Shown in pieces: positions 46,245-55,064 of a stretch of 61,570 nt of DNA (the stretch's first letter is position 1; every line of letters starts with the position of its first letter). Both the position numbers and the translations under genes were made by a program. The stretch lies in NCBI GenBank assembly GCA_030746535.1, contig JASLML010000002.1, positions 1-61,570 of the forward strand, written 5' to 3'. This DNA comes from Fidelibacterota bacterium (GTDB lineage Bacteria > Fidelibacterota > Marinisomatia > Marinisomatales > TCS55). The notes under the pieces are model-generated. The model saw only the letters and a program-made list of their open reading frames with translations, was not told the DNA's origin and ran no database searches.

Positions 46245-46378
46245 TGAGCGGAAACCTATTTCGAAAGATTCTTCCGGACAGAAAGCGGAAGGGGCGGACG
46301 CTTATCTGGACGGGAATTCTTCTACTTGCGGTTATTTTTCTTATCGCATATTTAAACAGCGTAAGCCTGGGAAGATAG
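46244..46378 (+). CDS. Small single-span membrane protein (44 aa), unknown function
   Basis: This frame is below the ORF track cut-off. The ATG overlaps the protease stop (TAATG) and the stop is one base before ftcD. The 44 residues comprise a basic N-terminus (FRKILPDRKRKGRT) and one hydrophobic span, LIWTGILLLAVIFLIAYL, ending in SVSLGR. It fills the gap between two real genes exactly, which supports translation. I recognise no family. Confidence 0.6.
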   Translation: MSGNLFRKILPDRKRKGRTLIWTGILLLAVIFLIAYLNSVSLGR

Positions 46379-46379
46379 C

Positions 46380-48080
46380 ATGCAGTTAATGGAATGCGTA
46401 CCGAATTTCAGTGAAGGCCGCGACCTTAAAAAGATCAAAACTATCACCGATGCGATGGCATCAGTTGCCGGAATCACTTTATTGGATGTAGATCCGGGAG
46501 AGGACACCAATCGGACTGTTGTCACCATTGTCGGTGAACCCGATGCTGTTTCCGAAGCGGCTTTCATCGGAATTAAGACTGCTTCCGAAGTGCTGGATAT
46601 GAGCACACACACCGGCGCACACGCGCGGATGGGCGCTACCGATGTTTGTCCGTTTGTTCCGGTTTCAGGCGTAACGATGGATGACTGCATTGCCGTTTCA
46701 AAATCCGTCGGAGAACGTGTCGGTGCTGAGCTTGGTATCCCGGTTTTCCTGTACGAAAATTCAGCTAAGACGGAAGAAAGGCAGAATCTTGCCAATGTCC
46801 GCAGCGGCGAATACGAAGGGCTGAAGGAAAAACTGACCGATCCGTCTTGGAAACCGGATTTCGGTCCGGCAGAATTCAAAGCCAAAGCCGGCGCAACAGC
46901 TATCGGCGCAAGGGAATTCCTGATTGCGTACAATATCAATTTGAATACGCGGGATAAACGCCTTGCCACGGACATTGCATTTGAGCTGCGCGAAAAAGGG
47001 CGCAGCAAACGCATTCCGAATCCGCATTCAAAAAACTTGCTGGACGGTGAAATTGTCCGCCATGAAGACGGAAAGCCGGTAAAGGTTCCGGGACTTTTCA
47101 AGGATGTGAAAGCCGTCGGTTGGATAATTGAAACCTACAACCGCGCGCAAATTTCCATCAATTTCACGAATTACAAAGTATCGCCGGTGCACGAAGTGTT
47201 TGACGCCGCCTGCAGGCTTGCGGAAGAGCGCGGACTTCGGGTGACAGGAAGCGAACTTGTCGGACTCATTCCGCTGGAAGCTATAAGGCAGGCGGGATTC
47301 CATTATCTGAAAAAACAGGGGAACACGCCCGGAATTCCTGAAAGCGATCTTGTAGAAACAGCAATTCAGTCGCTAGGGTTAAACGATGTTGCACCGTTTG
47401 ATCCGAAAGAAAAAATCATTGAATATGCGGTCCAAAATGAAGAGGAGAATCTTATGAGTCAACCCATGGAAGCATTTGTACAGGAACTCTCAACCAACAG
47501 CCCCGCGCCGGGAGGCGGAAGTGTTTCCGCGCTTGCCGGAAGCCTTGCAGCAGGACTCGCATCCATGGTGGCGGCGCTTACGCACGAGAAAAAAGGATTC
47601 GAAATGTCCAAGGATGAAATGGAATCCATCGGATCCGAAGCGCAAAATTTGAAGGACAGGCTCGTAAAACTGGTAGATGAAGATACAGAAGCATTTAACC
47701 AAATGATGGCAGCCGGAAGGCTTCCGGGAAAATCGGATGATGAAAAGAAAGCAAAAGCGGAAGCTGTGGAAGCTGCGGCAAAGAACGGTGTAGCCGTTCC
47801 GCTTGAGACGGCAGATGCGGCCATGAACATCCTGAAAATGGCATCGGTTCTGGTAGAAAAGGGAAATCCGAATTCCGTGAGTGATGCTGGAGTCGCCGGC
47901 GAAATGGCGTTTGGTGCCGTTCGCGGCGGCGTGATGAATGCCATGATCAATCTTCCCGGAATAGAGGATAATAGTTTTACGGAAGAAACCCGGAAAAAAT
48001 GCGAAGATCTGTTGAAAAATGCTGAAGCACTGCATTCCCAAGTATTTTCAAAGACTATGGACACGATAAAAGCCGGCTGA
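46380..48080 (+). CDS. ftcD: Glutamate formimidoyltransferase / formimidoyl-THF cyclodeaminase fusion
   Basis: The 566-aa protein joins two enzymes. The N-terminal part (1-about 330) begins MQLMECVPNFSEGRD and includes THTGAHARMGATDVCPF, the formimidoyltransferase. The C-terminal part (about 365-566) has NSPAPGGGSVSALAGSLAAGLASMV in overlapping blocks, the cyclodeaminase. Together they move the formimino group from histidine breakdown to tetrahydrofolate and release ammonia. No hut genes are in the window, so its role here may be one-carbon supply. mutL follows eight bases later. Confidence 0.95.
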   Translation: MQLMECVPNFSEGRDLKKIKTITDAMASVAGITLLDVDPGEDTNRTVVTIVGEPDAVSEAAFIGIKTASEVLDMSTHTGAHARMGATDVCPFVPVSGVTMDDCIAVSKSVGERVGAELGIPVFLYENSAKTEERQNLANVRSGEYEGLKEKLTDPSWKPDFGPAEFKAKAGATAIGAREFLIAYNINLNTRDKRLATDIAFELREKGRSKRIPNPHSKNLLDGEIVRHEDGKPVKVPGLFKDVKAVGWIIETYNRAQISINFTNYKVSPVHEVFDAACRLAEERGLRVTGSELVGLIPLEAIRQAGFHYLKKQGNTPGIPESDLVETAIQSLGLNDVAPFDPKEKIIEYAVQNEEENLMSQPMEAFVQELSTNSPAPGGGSVSALAGSLAAGLASMVAALTHEKKGFEMSKDEMESIGSEAQNLKDRLVKLVDEDTEAFNQMMAAGRLPGKSDDEKKAKAEAVEAAAKNGVAVPLETADAAMNILKMASVLVEKGNPNSVSDAGVAGEMAFGAVRGGVMNAMINLPGIEDNSFTEETRKKCEDLLKNAEALHSQVFSKTMDTIKAG

Positions 48081-48087
48081 GACTTTC

Positions 48088-49812
48088 GTGCCTATCAAAC
48101 CGCTGACCGAAGACCTACGAAACAAGATCGCTGCCGGCGAGGTAGTGGAACGCCCGGCATCTGTGGTGAAAGAGCTGGTGGAAAATAGCCTTGACGCCGG
48201 TGCCAATCAGATCTCGATCGTGGTGGAACAGGGCGGCGAAACGCTGATTCAGGTTACGGATGACGGATCCGGTATACCGCAGGAAGAAATGACGCTTGCC
48301 GTTCAGCGCTACACCACGAGCAAAATCAATAAAGCGAATGATTTGTTCGACATCCAAACGCTTGGTTTCCGCGGTGAAGGGCTTGCAAGCATTGCTGCTG
48401 TTGCGGAGTTGGAAATGGTGTCCTGCGTTAACGGGGAAGGGCACAGTGTAAAAGTGGCTGACGGAATTGCCGGTGAGCCGGAACCTGCAGCGGGAGTGAA
48501 GGGAACACAGGTGACTATTCGGAACCTGTTTTACAATACACCTGCCCGAAAAAAATTCCTGAAAAAGCAGCGCACCGAATTCAGAAAGATCGTGGATATG
48601 GTGCGCCGGTTTTCACTAATGTACCCTGAAAACGGATTTAAACTCGTATCGGATAACCGCAGCATTCTTGACCTTAAACCGGAATCTTTGGAAGACCGAA
48701 TTGCCGCTGTTACGGATCCGCTGTACAAGGAAAATGTTCTTCCGGTAAGTTTGGCTAAAGGCGATTATTTGGTAACGGGTTTTGTCGGAAATCTGACATT
48801 GGTGAGAAAAAAGCCGGGAGAGCAGTATTTATTCCTGAATCGGCGTTTCATCCAAAACAGGATGCTGAATTCCGCTGTGTACAATGCATTCAAATCGCTG
48901 GTTGCGCGCGGAGAATTTCCCTTCTTTGTCATCAATCTATCCCTGCCCTTTGATCAGGTGGATGTGAATGTGCATCCGATGAAAACGGAAGTGCGCTTCA
49001 AGGATGAATGGCGGATTTATCATGTTGTGAAATCAGCAGTGGAACAGGCGCTTGAACCGATCCTTTCCACTATTCCGGATTTTTCTCAACAGGAACGTGG
49101 TTTCGATTTTTTCGATCGCCCGCCGGCGGAAAATGAGAGCCAGTCTTCCATCGGATTCCAGCCGCCGTCAGAACCGCCGAAGCTGGACCGTGCGAAATCC
49201 TATGCAACCAATCTTGCCGGCGGTGAGGATCAGGAAGAAGCATTCGATTTTGAATCCATGTGGCAGGTGCACAAGAAATACATCGTTTCTCAGATTCAAA
49301 GCGGACTTGTGATCATCGATCAGCACGTGGCGCACGAGCGCGTTTTGTACGAAGAAGCGCTTACTGCTTTTGACGGTGACGCTCTTGCCGCCCAGACCCT
49401 GCTCTTTCCTGAGGTGCAGGAATTCAGTCCGGATGATTATTCCGTTCTGCTGGAAATTTTGCCCTATCTCGAAAAAATGGGTTTCCGGATGAAAGAATTC
49501 GGCGAAACAGCGGTTATGATGGAAGCGATTCCGTCCGAAATGGCGTGGGGCGCGGAACGGGCAGTGATTCGGGAAATGCTAGACAATTATCAGGAATACC
49601 AGAAAAAATACGCTTCATTCCAGGAAGCGCTGGCGGCATCCTTTGCCTGCCATGCCGCTGTAAAGGCAGGCGATCAGCTAACACATGAAGAAATGTCAGC
49701 CCTGGTAAACCGACTCTTTGGAACCAAGCATCCGTACTATTGTCCGCACGGCCGCCCTGTTATTATTCAGCTTTCGCTTGATGAACTCGATCATCGGTTT
49801 GAAAGAACTTAG
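48088..49812 (+). CDS. mutL: DNA mismatch repair protein MutL, endonuclease type
   Basis: MutL couples mismatch recognition by MutS to strand removal. The 574-aa protein has the GHKL ATPase N-domain: IAAGEVVERPASVVKELVENS, DAGAN, TDDGSGIP and GFRGEGLASI. The C-domain carries DQHVAHERVLYE, close to the DQHA(X)2E(X)4E nicking motif with Val for Ala, and a C-terminal CPHGRP motif. This implies an endonuclease MutL that needs no MutH. The start is GTG, giving MPIKPLTEDLRNKIAAGE. Confidence 0.96.
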   Translation: MPIKPLTEDLRNKIAAGEVVERPASVVKELVENSLDAGANQISIVVEQGGETLIQVTDDGSGIPQEEMTLAVQRYTTSKINKANDLFDIQTLGFRGEGLASIAAVAELEMVSCVNGEGHSVKVADGIAGEPEPAAGVKGTQVTIRNLFYNTPARKKFLKKQRTEFRKIVDMVRRFSLMYPENGFKLVSDNRSILDLKPESLEDRIAAVTDPLYKENVLPVSLAKGDYLVTGFVGNLTLVRKKPGEQYLFLNRRFIQNRMLNSAVYNAFKSLVARGEFPFFVINLSLPFDQVDVNVHPMKTEVRFKDEWRIYHVVKSAVEQALEPILSTIPDFSQQERGFDFFDRPPAENESQSSIGFQPPSEPPKLDRAKSYATNLAGGEDQEEAFDFESMWQVHKKYIVSQIQSGLVIIDQHVAHERVLYEEALTAFDGDALAAQTLLFPEVQEFSPDDYSVLLEILPYLEKMGFRMKEFGETAVMMEAIPSEMAWGAERAVIREMLDNYQEYQKKYASFQEALAASFACHAAVKAGDQLTHEEMSALVNRLFGTKHPYYCPHGRPVIIQLSLDELDHRFERT

Positions 49813-49840
49813 CATTCAGCAAAGATTATAAATTTTCTAT

Positions 49841-50554
49841 TTAGCCCCGTTTCTTGAGGACCATCAGCAGGTTCTTGCCTATCGGAGGGCGTAGCGCTTG
49901 TTCTATTTTTTGTATGATTGGTACTACAATTCTGTCGTAATAAGATACGTGTGTACTGATCATTGTTTTTTTACATAGTACAAACCAAATATACCAGGGC
50001 ACTATTCCTGTAAAGTCGAAATAATGCATTTTTACTACGGAAAAACCGGATGAGTGGGCCAAGTTTATGAGGTCTTTTTTGTGATATCTGCGAAAATGCC
50101 CCAAATCCTTGTCCAGATCGCTGTACAGAAAACGTAATGCCGGTACAAATATGAGTGCATGACCGCCCTGTTGCAACACATCAAAGATATGCGACAATTC
50201 CGCAGCATCGTCTTTAATATGTTCAAGGACATTGACGTATATTACAGTATCTAAGTTTGTTTTATGTTCACTGGGCGCTTCAATAAAAGTACTGTGTACA
50301 GATTGCACTTGCGGATGTTCAGTAAATCGTTGATTTAGCAATGGATACATATTGTCTGATGGTTCGAATACTGTTAATTGTTCCAAATTTTCAATCAGCA
50401 ATTCCGAAAAATTGCCGCTCCCAGCACCTACTTCAGCAACTTTATTACCAAAATACGGTTTGAATTCTTCTAAGATCCATTTATGATAATTTATGGCGAA
50501 AGACATGGCCTCCAGATCACGGCCAAAGTAGTTTTGGGTTTTGTGTTCGGTCAT
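49841..50554 (-). CDS. Class I SAM-dependent methyltransferase, unknown substrate
   Basis: The 237-aa protein has motif I VAEVGAGSGNFSE, an acidic motif II VFEPSDNM, and VNVLEHIKDD, all typical of small-molecule or lipid/quinone methyltransferases. The later HFRRYHKKDLINLA block is common in methyltransferases near glycosyltransferase and polysaccharide genes. It is the only minus-strand gene between the mutase and nrdJ, and looks AT-richer and looser in spacing than its neighbours, so it could be a later insertion. The substrate cannot be named. Confidence 0.8.
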   Translation of the reverse strand: MTEHKTQNYFGRDLEAMSFAINYHKWILEEFKPYFGNKVAEVGAGSGNFSELLIENLEQLTVFEPSDNMYPLLNQRFTEHPQVQSVHSTFIEAPSEHKTNLDTVIYVNVLEHIKDDAAELSHIFDVLQQGGHALIFVPALRFLYSDLDKDLGHFRRYHKKDLINLAHSSGFSVVKMHYFDFTGIVPWYIWFVLCKKTMISTHVSYYDRIVVPIIQKIEQALRPPIGKNLLMVLKKRG

Positions 50555-50670
50555 ATTCTAATGCTAAATTATTTTGTCATTTGGTTAGATTAGGCATAAA
50601 AGCATATTTGCAAACAACCTCAATTTAAAGGACAGATTCTGAATAATCTACAAGCTGTTATGAACGTGCT

Positions 50671-51597
50671 GTGAAAACACAGTTAATTATTGTTGGACCC
50701 ACAGCTGCCGGCAAATCTGCAGCTGCCGTATCTGTTGCCAAGATTCTGAATGGCGAAATCATTGGGCTTGATTCCCGTCAGATATACAAAGATATGCAGA
50801 TCGGCACCGCACAGCCATCCGAAGATGAACAACAGGGTATTGTGCACCATTTAATCGGCATTCAGGATCCCACCGAACCGGTATCCGCCGGAGCATACTC
50901 TGAGCTTGTAGCGGATGCCATCCAAACGATACGTGATAAGGGAAAAGAGCCCATTATCTGCGGCGGCGCCGGGCTGTATTACCGAGCCTTGGTGAAAGGA
51001 ATTTTTGAGGGAAGCGTATCGGATGCAGAAATACGGCAGCAGTTGGAATCCGAATACGACCAATTCGGTTATAAACCATTGCTAGAGCGCTTACAGGAGG
51101 TTGATCCTGATTATGCAGAAATCGTACATCCGAATAACCGAAAACGGCTTGTTCGCGCGCTTGAGATCTATCAATCAACAGGTGTTCCTCCATCGATGCA
51201 TTTTCAGCAACAGCAAACTGCGGATGAAGCCAAGCTGAACACTTTTACGGTGCTTATTTCTTTGCCGCCCGATGCACTAGAAAAACAAATCCGGAAACGA
51301 ACTGCCAACATGCTGGCTATGGGATGGATCGAAGAAACGCAGCGCCTTGAAGAAAAATACGGACGCGAAAAAGTGCATGCGCTGGATTCGATCGGGTACC
51401 GGCAGATATTGCAGCATTTGGACGGAAAAATGACACGGGAAGATATGGAAGAGGATATCGTGATTCGTACGCGGCAGTTTGCCAAGCGCCAGCGGACGTG
51501 GTTCCGGAAAGAGAAGATTGACCTGGAAGTGAACCCCGAAGATTTTTCGGATGATGCGAACATTGCGGATTTTATTGTGAATGAACTTACTCAATAG
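50671..51597 (+). CDS. miaA: tRNA dimethylallyltransferase MiaA
   Basis: MiaA adds a dimethylallyl group to A37 of tRNAs reading UNN codons. The 308-aa protein has the P-loop GPTAAGKS at 9-16, GLDSRQIYKDMQIGTAQPS, CGGAGLYYRAL and the zinc-free catalytic core RQFAKRQRTWFRK. The start is GTG with no clear Shine-Dalgarno; the nearby upstream ATG is out of frame and stops after four codons. It is transcribed away from the divergent methyltransferase gene, across a 116-base gap in which I see no firm promoter. Confidence 0.95.
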   Translation: MKTQLIIVGPTAAGKSAAAVSVAKILNGEIIGLDSRQIYKDMQIGTAQPSEDEQQGIVHHLIGIQDPTEPVSAGAYSELVADAIQTIRDKGKEPIICGGAGLYYRALVKGIFEGSVSDAEIRQQLESEYDQFGYKPLLERLQEVDPDYAEIVHPNNRKRLVRALEIYQSTGVPPSMHFQQQQTADEAKLNTFTVLISLPPDALEKQIRKRTANMLAMGWIEETQRLEEKYGREKVHALDSIGYRQILQHLDGKMTREDMEEDIVIRTRQFAKRQRTWFRKEKIDLEVNPEDFSDDANIADFIVNELTQ

Positions 51598-51674
51598 TGA
51601 TATAGGGGTGAGTAATCTTTAAATAATGCATTATAAAATATTCTGACATTGTATTAACTTTCGCGCCGAAACGA

Positions 51675-51770
51675 CCCTTTAAACCGGTCCTGTGAGACGG
51701 TAAGGGCAGTGAATGAGACCTCCGTCTCTGTATTCCGCAAGCGCGGAAAGCAGCTGCCCGGGGGTTTTTT
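51675..51770 (+). promoter_or_regulatory. PyrR-binding attenuation leader of the pyr operon
   Basis: A PyrR-type RNA loop spans 51675-51706: lower stem CCCTT/AAGGG, upper stem ACCG.GTC/GACGGT with one bulged G, and hexaloop CTGTGA, matching the CNGNGA hexaloop of Bacillus PyrR sites. Two alternative folds follow. GAGACGG (51694-51700) is perfectly complementary to CCGTCTC (51722-51728), an antiterminator candidate. Otherwise ACCTCC or GGGCAG pair with GGGGGT or CTGCCC ahead of the T tract (51765-51770), with the hairpin TTCCGC/GCGGAA inside. The logic predicts that UMP-bound PyrR favours termination before pyrR. Confidence 0.8.
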
Positions 51771-51784
51771 GTTAGGAAGAAGAC

Positions 51785-52345
51785 ATGACAAAACCGAAAC
51801 AGAAACTGCTCTTCGATGAGACGGAAATCAAAAGCATGGTTATCCGGCTCAGCCATGAGATTTTGGAACACAATCCCAATACGGATGATCTTCTGCTTAT
51901 CGGCATTCAGACGCGCGGCGAACCGCTTGCGAAACGCATCCATTCCGAACTGAAAAAAATATCCAAAACAGACGTGCCGATGGGCGAAGTGAATATTGCA
52001 TTTCACCGTGACGATTTCCGCGAACGGCTGGTAGTTCCGCAAGTGAAGGGTTCCGACATCCCCGTTTCCGTGGATGATAAAACGGTCGTTCTTGTGGATG
52101 ACGTTTTGTTCACCGGCAGGACGATCCGCGCTGCGATGGATGAACTTTTTACTTATGGCCGTCCGGCAAAAATACAGCTCTGTGTGCTTGTGGACCGAGG
52201 CCACAGAGAAATTCCGATCCGCGGTGATTATGTCGGTAAAAATATTCCGACGAGCGAAGGCGAGCACGTCAATGTATTGCTGAAAGAAATAGACGGGGAG
52301 GACGCTATCCTTCTGCTTTCATTCAAGGAGGATGTCGATGCTTGA
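51785..52345 (+). CDS. pyrR: Pyrimidine operon attenuator / uracil phosphoribosyltransferase PyrR
   Basis: PyrR binds the pyr leader RNA when UMP is high and also has weak uracil phosphoribosyltransferase activity. The 186-aa protein has the PRPP loop VVLVDDVLFTGRT (101-113) and the conserved LLIGIQTRGEPLA. It is the first gene after the leader described above and precedes pyrB and pyrC. A GGAAGAAG lies just before the ATG. The 3' end overlaps pyrB by eight bases. Confidence 0.97.
   Translation: MTKPKQKLLFDETEIKSMVIRLSHEILEHNPNTDDLLLIGIQTRGEPLAKRIHSELKKISKTDVPMGEVNIAFHRDDFRERLVVPQVKGSDIPVSVDDKTVVLVDDVLFTGRTIRAAMDELFTYGRPAKIQLCVLVDRGHREIPIRGDYVGKNIPTSEGEHVNVLLKEIDGEDAILLLSFKEDVDA
52325..52331 (+). 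promoter_or_regulatory. Shine-Dalgarno that decides the pyrB start
   Basis: AAGGAGG ends right before ATG 52332 but lies six bases before ATG 52338. Only the second start has workable spacing, so pyrB is placed at 52338. Confidence 0.8.
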
Positions 52346-53264
52346 GCAGAAACATTTGCTTGGTCTGGATGGATATCCGGCGAAGGATATAGAAACCATC
52401 ATCGATACGGCCTTTTCGTTCCGCGAAGTGCTCGACCGGCCGATTAAAAAAGTACCGTCGCTTCAGGGGAAAACGATTGTAAACCTCTTTTTCGAAAATT
52501 CCACGCGCACGCGCATCAGTTTTGAGCTCGCCCAGAAAAGGCTTAGCGCGGACACGGTCAATTTTTCGGCGTCAACATCCAGCCTGAAAAAAGGCGAAAG
52601 TTTTAAGGACACCGCTCAAAATATCGAAGCAATGAAAATTGACGCTGTCGTGATGCGCCATCCCGATCCCGGCGCACCACTGCATTTAACAAAACACGTG
52701 GATGCCGTTGTCATCAATGCGGGGGACGGCAAGCACGAGCATCCCACGCAGGCGATTTTAGATATGATGAGCCTTAAGGAAGTGTTCGGGAAGATCGAAG
52801 GGCTGAATGTGGCGCTTGTCGGCGATATTTCCCACAGCCGCGTGGCGCTGAGCAATATCCACGGACTGAAAGCACTCGGCGCAAATGTGACGGTCTGCGG
52901 CCCGCCGACACTGATACCGCCGCATATCGGATCGCTTGGCGTAACCGTGAGCCACGACCTTGATGAAGTGATCGAATGGGCGGATGCGCTCAATATATTA
53001 CGGATTCAGATGGAGCGCATGGGCGTGGGGCTTTTTCCATCGGTGCGGGAGTACAGGGATGTGTTCGGCGTGAATACCGAACGGCTGGATCGCCATAAAA
53101 AAGAACTCATTATTATGCATCCGGGGCCGATGAACCGCGGCATCGAAATTGATAGCGCTGTTGCGGACAGCAAACAGGCGATCATTCTTGATCAGGTGCT
53201 GAACGGCGTGGCTTCGCGGATGGCGATTTTATATCTGCTTCTCGGTGGAAAGGCGGAAGAATGA
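52338..53264 (+). CDS. pyrB: Aspartate carbamoyltransferase catalytic subunit
   Basis: PyrB makes carbamoyl-aspartate, the committed step of pyrimidine synthesis. The 308-aa protein has the carbamoyl-phosphate loop FFENSTRTRISFELA, KKGESFKDT, and HPTQAILDMMSL. The start is two codons later than in the ORF track, chosen by Shine-Dalgarno spacing. No pyrI regulatory subunit is present, so control is probably through PyrR. It overlaps pyrC by four bases (ATGA). Confidence 0.97.
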   Translation: MLEQKHLLGLDGYPAKDIETIIDTAFSFREVLDRPIKKVPSLQGKTIVNLFFENSTRTRISFELAQKRLSADTVNFSASTSSLKKGESFKDTAQNIEAMKIDAVVMRHPDPGAPLHLTKHVDAVVINAGDGKHEHPTQAILDMMSLKEVFGKIEGLNVALVGDISHSRVALSNIHGLKALGANVTVCGPPTLIPPHIGSLGVTVSHDLDEVIEWADALNILRIQMERMGVGLFPSVREYRDVFGVNTERLDRHKKELIIMHPGPMNRGIEIDSAVADSKQAIILDQVLNGVASRMAILYLLLGGKAEE

Positions 53265-54550
53265 AGATAAGGAAACTGCCGAAAACGACTTTTCTGAAAG
53301 GCGGAACCGTACTTGATCCGCTGAAAGAGACGTCCGCTAAAAAAGATGTGCTGATTGTAAACGGAAAAATCAAATCTGTGGGAAAAGGAAAAGCACCGGC
53401 ATCATCAGAAGTTGTAGACTGCACCGGAAAAGTGATTACACACGGATTCTGCGACGTGCATGTGCATTTCCGCGAACCGGGACGGGAAGACAAGGAAACG
53501 CTTCAGACCGGATCACGAGCAGCGCTTGCCGGAGGATTCACGAGAGTATGTGTTATGCCAAATACCGATCCGCCGCTGGATTCGCCGGAATCCATTCGTT
53601 TCATCGCGGAAAAGGCGGAGGACTGTCCGGTGCATATTCATCCGATCGGCGCCGTTACCAAAGGGCAGAAAGGATCCGAAATTACCGAAATGTCCGCGAT
53701 GGTGCGTGAAGGCGCCGTCGCATTCAGCGATGACGGCATTCCGATCGCAAATGCGGCTGTGATGCGCAGGGCTCTTGAATATGCATCTATGCTCGGCAAA
53801 CCGATCATCAATCATGCGGAAGATCTTGACTTGCGTGATGACGGAGTAATGCATGAAGGCGAAATGTCCCTGAAACTCGGGCTGGACGGCAATCCGGCAC
53901 TTGCAGAGTCGCTGATGGTTTTGCGTGACCTCGATCTGGCAAAACTTGCGAGCGCATTTGTGCATATTCCGCACGTCAGCACAAGAGAAAGCGTACAGCA
54001 TATTGTGGTTGCAAAAAAAGGGGGAACGCCTGTTAGCGCCGAAGTTTCGCCGCATCACCTGTATTTTAATGACACTGCGCTGAATTCCTACAATACCAAT
54101 TTTAAGGTAGCGCCGCCGCTGAGAGAAGAAGCGGACCGAAAGGCGCTGGTAAAAGGAATCGTATCGGGTACCATTGACTGCATCGCCACGGATCATGCAC
54201 CGCACACAATTGAGGAGAAAGAAGCAACATTTGTCAATGCACCGTTCGGTATGATCGGATTGGAATCCTGCTTTGGCGCAGTCCATACCGTTTTGATGAA
54301 AGAAAAGCAAATGACTCTGGCGAACATTGTAAAACTCATGACGGTAAATCCGAGGAACATCATGGGTTTTGAAACAGATTTATTTAAGACCGGAACAGAA
54401 GCGGAGTTGACCGTGCTTGATCCGAAAGAATCCTGGACTTTCGATGAGGATTCCATTTATTCACGGTCAAAGAATTCACCTTATATTGGCGAAATTTTTA
54501 CGGGAAAAGTGGATTCGGTTATTACCAAAGGGAACATAACTGATCTCTAA
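53261..54550 (+). CDS. pyrC: Dihydroorotase (class I)
   Basis: PyrC cyclises carbamoyl-aspartate to dihydroorotate. The 429-aa protein has the metal motif DVHVHFREPG, the early PNTDPPLDS block, INHAEDLDL, and CIATDHAPHT, giving a full amidohydrolase metal centre of the class I type. It overlaps pyrB by ATGA and ends the pyr cluster; carAB, pyrD, pyrE and pyrF are elsewhere. No convincing terminator follows it. Confidence 0.96.
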   Translation: MKIRKLPKTTFLKGGTVLDPLKETSAKKDVLIVNGKIKSVGKGKAPASSEVVDCTGKVITHGFCDVHVHFREPGREDKETLQTGSRAALAGGFTRVCVMPNTDPPLDSPESIRFIAEKAEDCPVHIHPIGAVTKGQKGSEITEMSAMVREGAVAFSDDGIPIANAAVMRRALEYASMLGKPIINHAEDLDLRDDGVMHEGEMSLKLGLDGNPALAESLMVLRDLDLAKLASAFVHIPHVSTRESVQHIVVAKKGGTPVSAEVSPHHLYFNDTALNSYNTNFKVAPPLREEADRKALVKGIVSGTIDCIATDHAPHTIEEKEATFVNAPFGMIGLESCFGAVHTVLMKEKQMTLANIVKLMTVNPRNIMGFETDLFKTGTEAELTVLDPKESWTFDEDSIYSRSKNSPYIGEIFTGKVDSVITKGNITDL

Positions 54551-54580
54551 AACAGTTGTTATTTTTTCTTTATAATTACT

Positions 54581-54609
54581 TTGAAACTGAAGATATATTT
54601 ATCTAATTT
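54581..54609 (+). promoter_or_regulatory. Promoter candidate upstream of rplM
   Basis: TTGAAA (54581-54586) and TAATTT (54604-54609) are exactly 17 bases apart. The same bases also fit the Bacteroidetes-type pattern TTTG-N20-TAnnTTTG with one mismatch (TTTG at 54580, TAATTTCG at 54604). Transcription would start near 54616, about 20 bases before rplM. Confidence 0.5.
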
Positions 54610-54635
54610 CGTCAGCTTTTTTCGATGTGAAAATC

Positions 54636-55064
54636 ATGAGAACAAAAACACTCAAAGCACATGAAATAACACGCGACTGGTTTATCGCCGACGCCACGGG
54701 GAAAACCCTCGGCAGATTCTCGAGTCAGGTCGCCCAGATATTAAGAGGCAAGCATAAGCCTGCCTTCAGCCCGCATTTGGATATGGGGGATTTTGTTGTT
54801 GTAGTCAATGCCGACAAAATCAAAATGTCCGGCGACAAGGAATCTAAAAAGGAATATTTTAAGCATTCGGGGTATCCCGGCGGAATGTCCTTGACGGATT
54901 ATCAGCAGCTCATGAAAACACATCCCGAAAGAATTGTAACCGGATCGGTAAAAGGCATGTTGCCGAAAAACCGGCTCGGTAGAAAATTGATGTCCCATTT
55001 AAAAGTGTACGCCGGAGAAGATCACCCGCACGCAGCACAAAACCCGAAACCGCTGGATATTTAA
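54636..55064 (+). CDS. rplM: 50S ribosomal protein L13
   Basis: L13 is an early-assembly protein of the large subunit. From ATG 54636 the product is 142 aa, the standard length, beginning MRTKTLKAHEITRDWFIADA. It has HPERIVTGSVKGMLPKNRLGR in overlapping blocks and ends in the usual HPHAAQNPKPLDI. The ORF track's GTG start three codons earlier is less likely because of the family N-terminus. It overlaps rpsI by one base. Confidence 0.97.
   Translation: MRTKTLKAHEITRDWFIADATGKTLGRFSSQVAQILRGKHKPAFSPHLDMGDFVVVVNADKIKMSGDKESKKEYFKHSGYPGGMSLTDYQQLMKTHPERIVTGSVKGMLPKNRLGRKLMSHLKVYAGEDHPHAAQNPKPLDI

Noticed and set aside
53513-54310. 265-aa minus-strand ORF inside pyrC
   Set aside because: Antisense shadow with no recognisable motifs; pyrC is intact.
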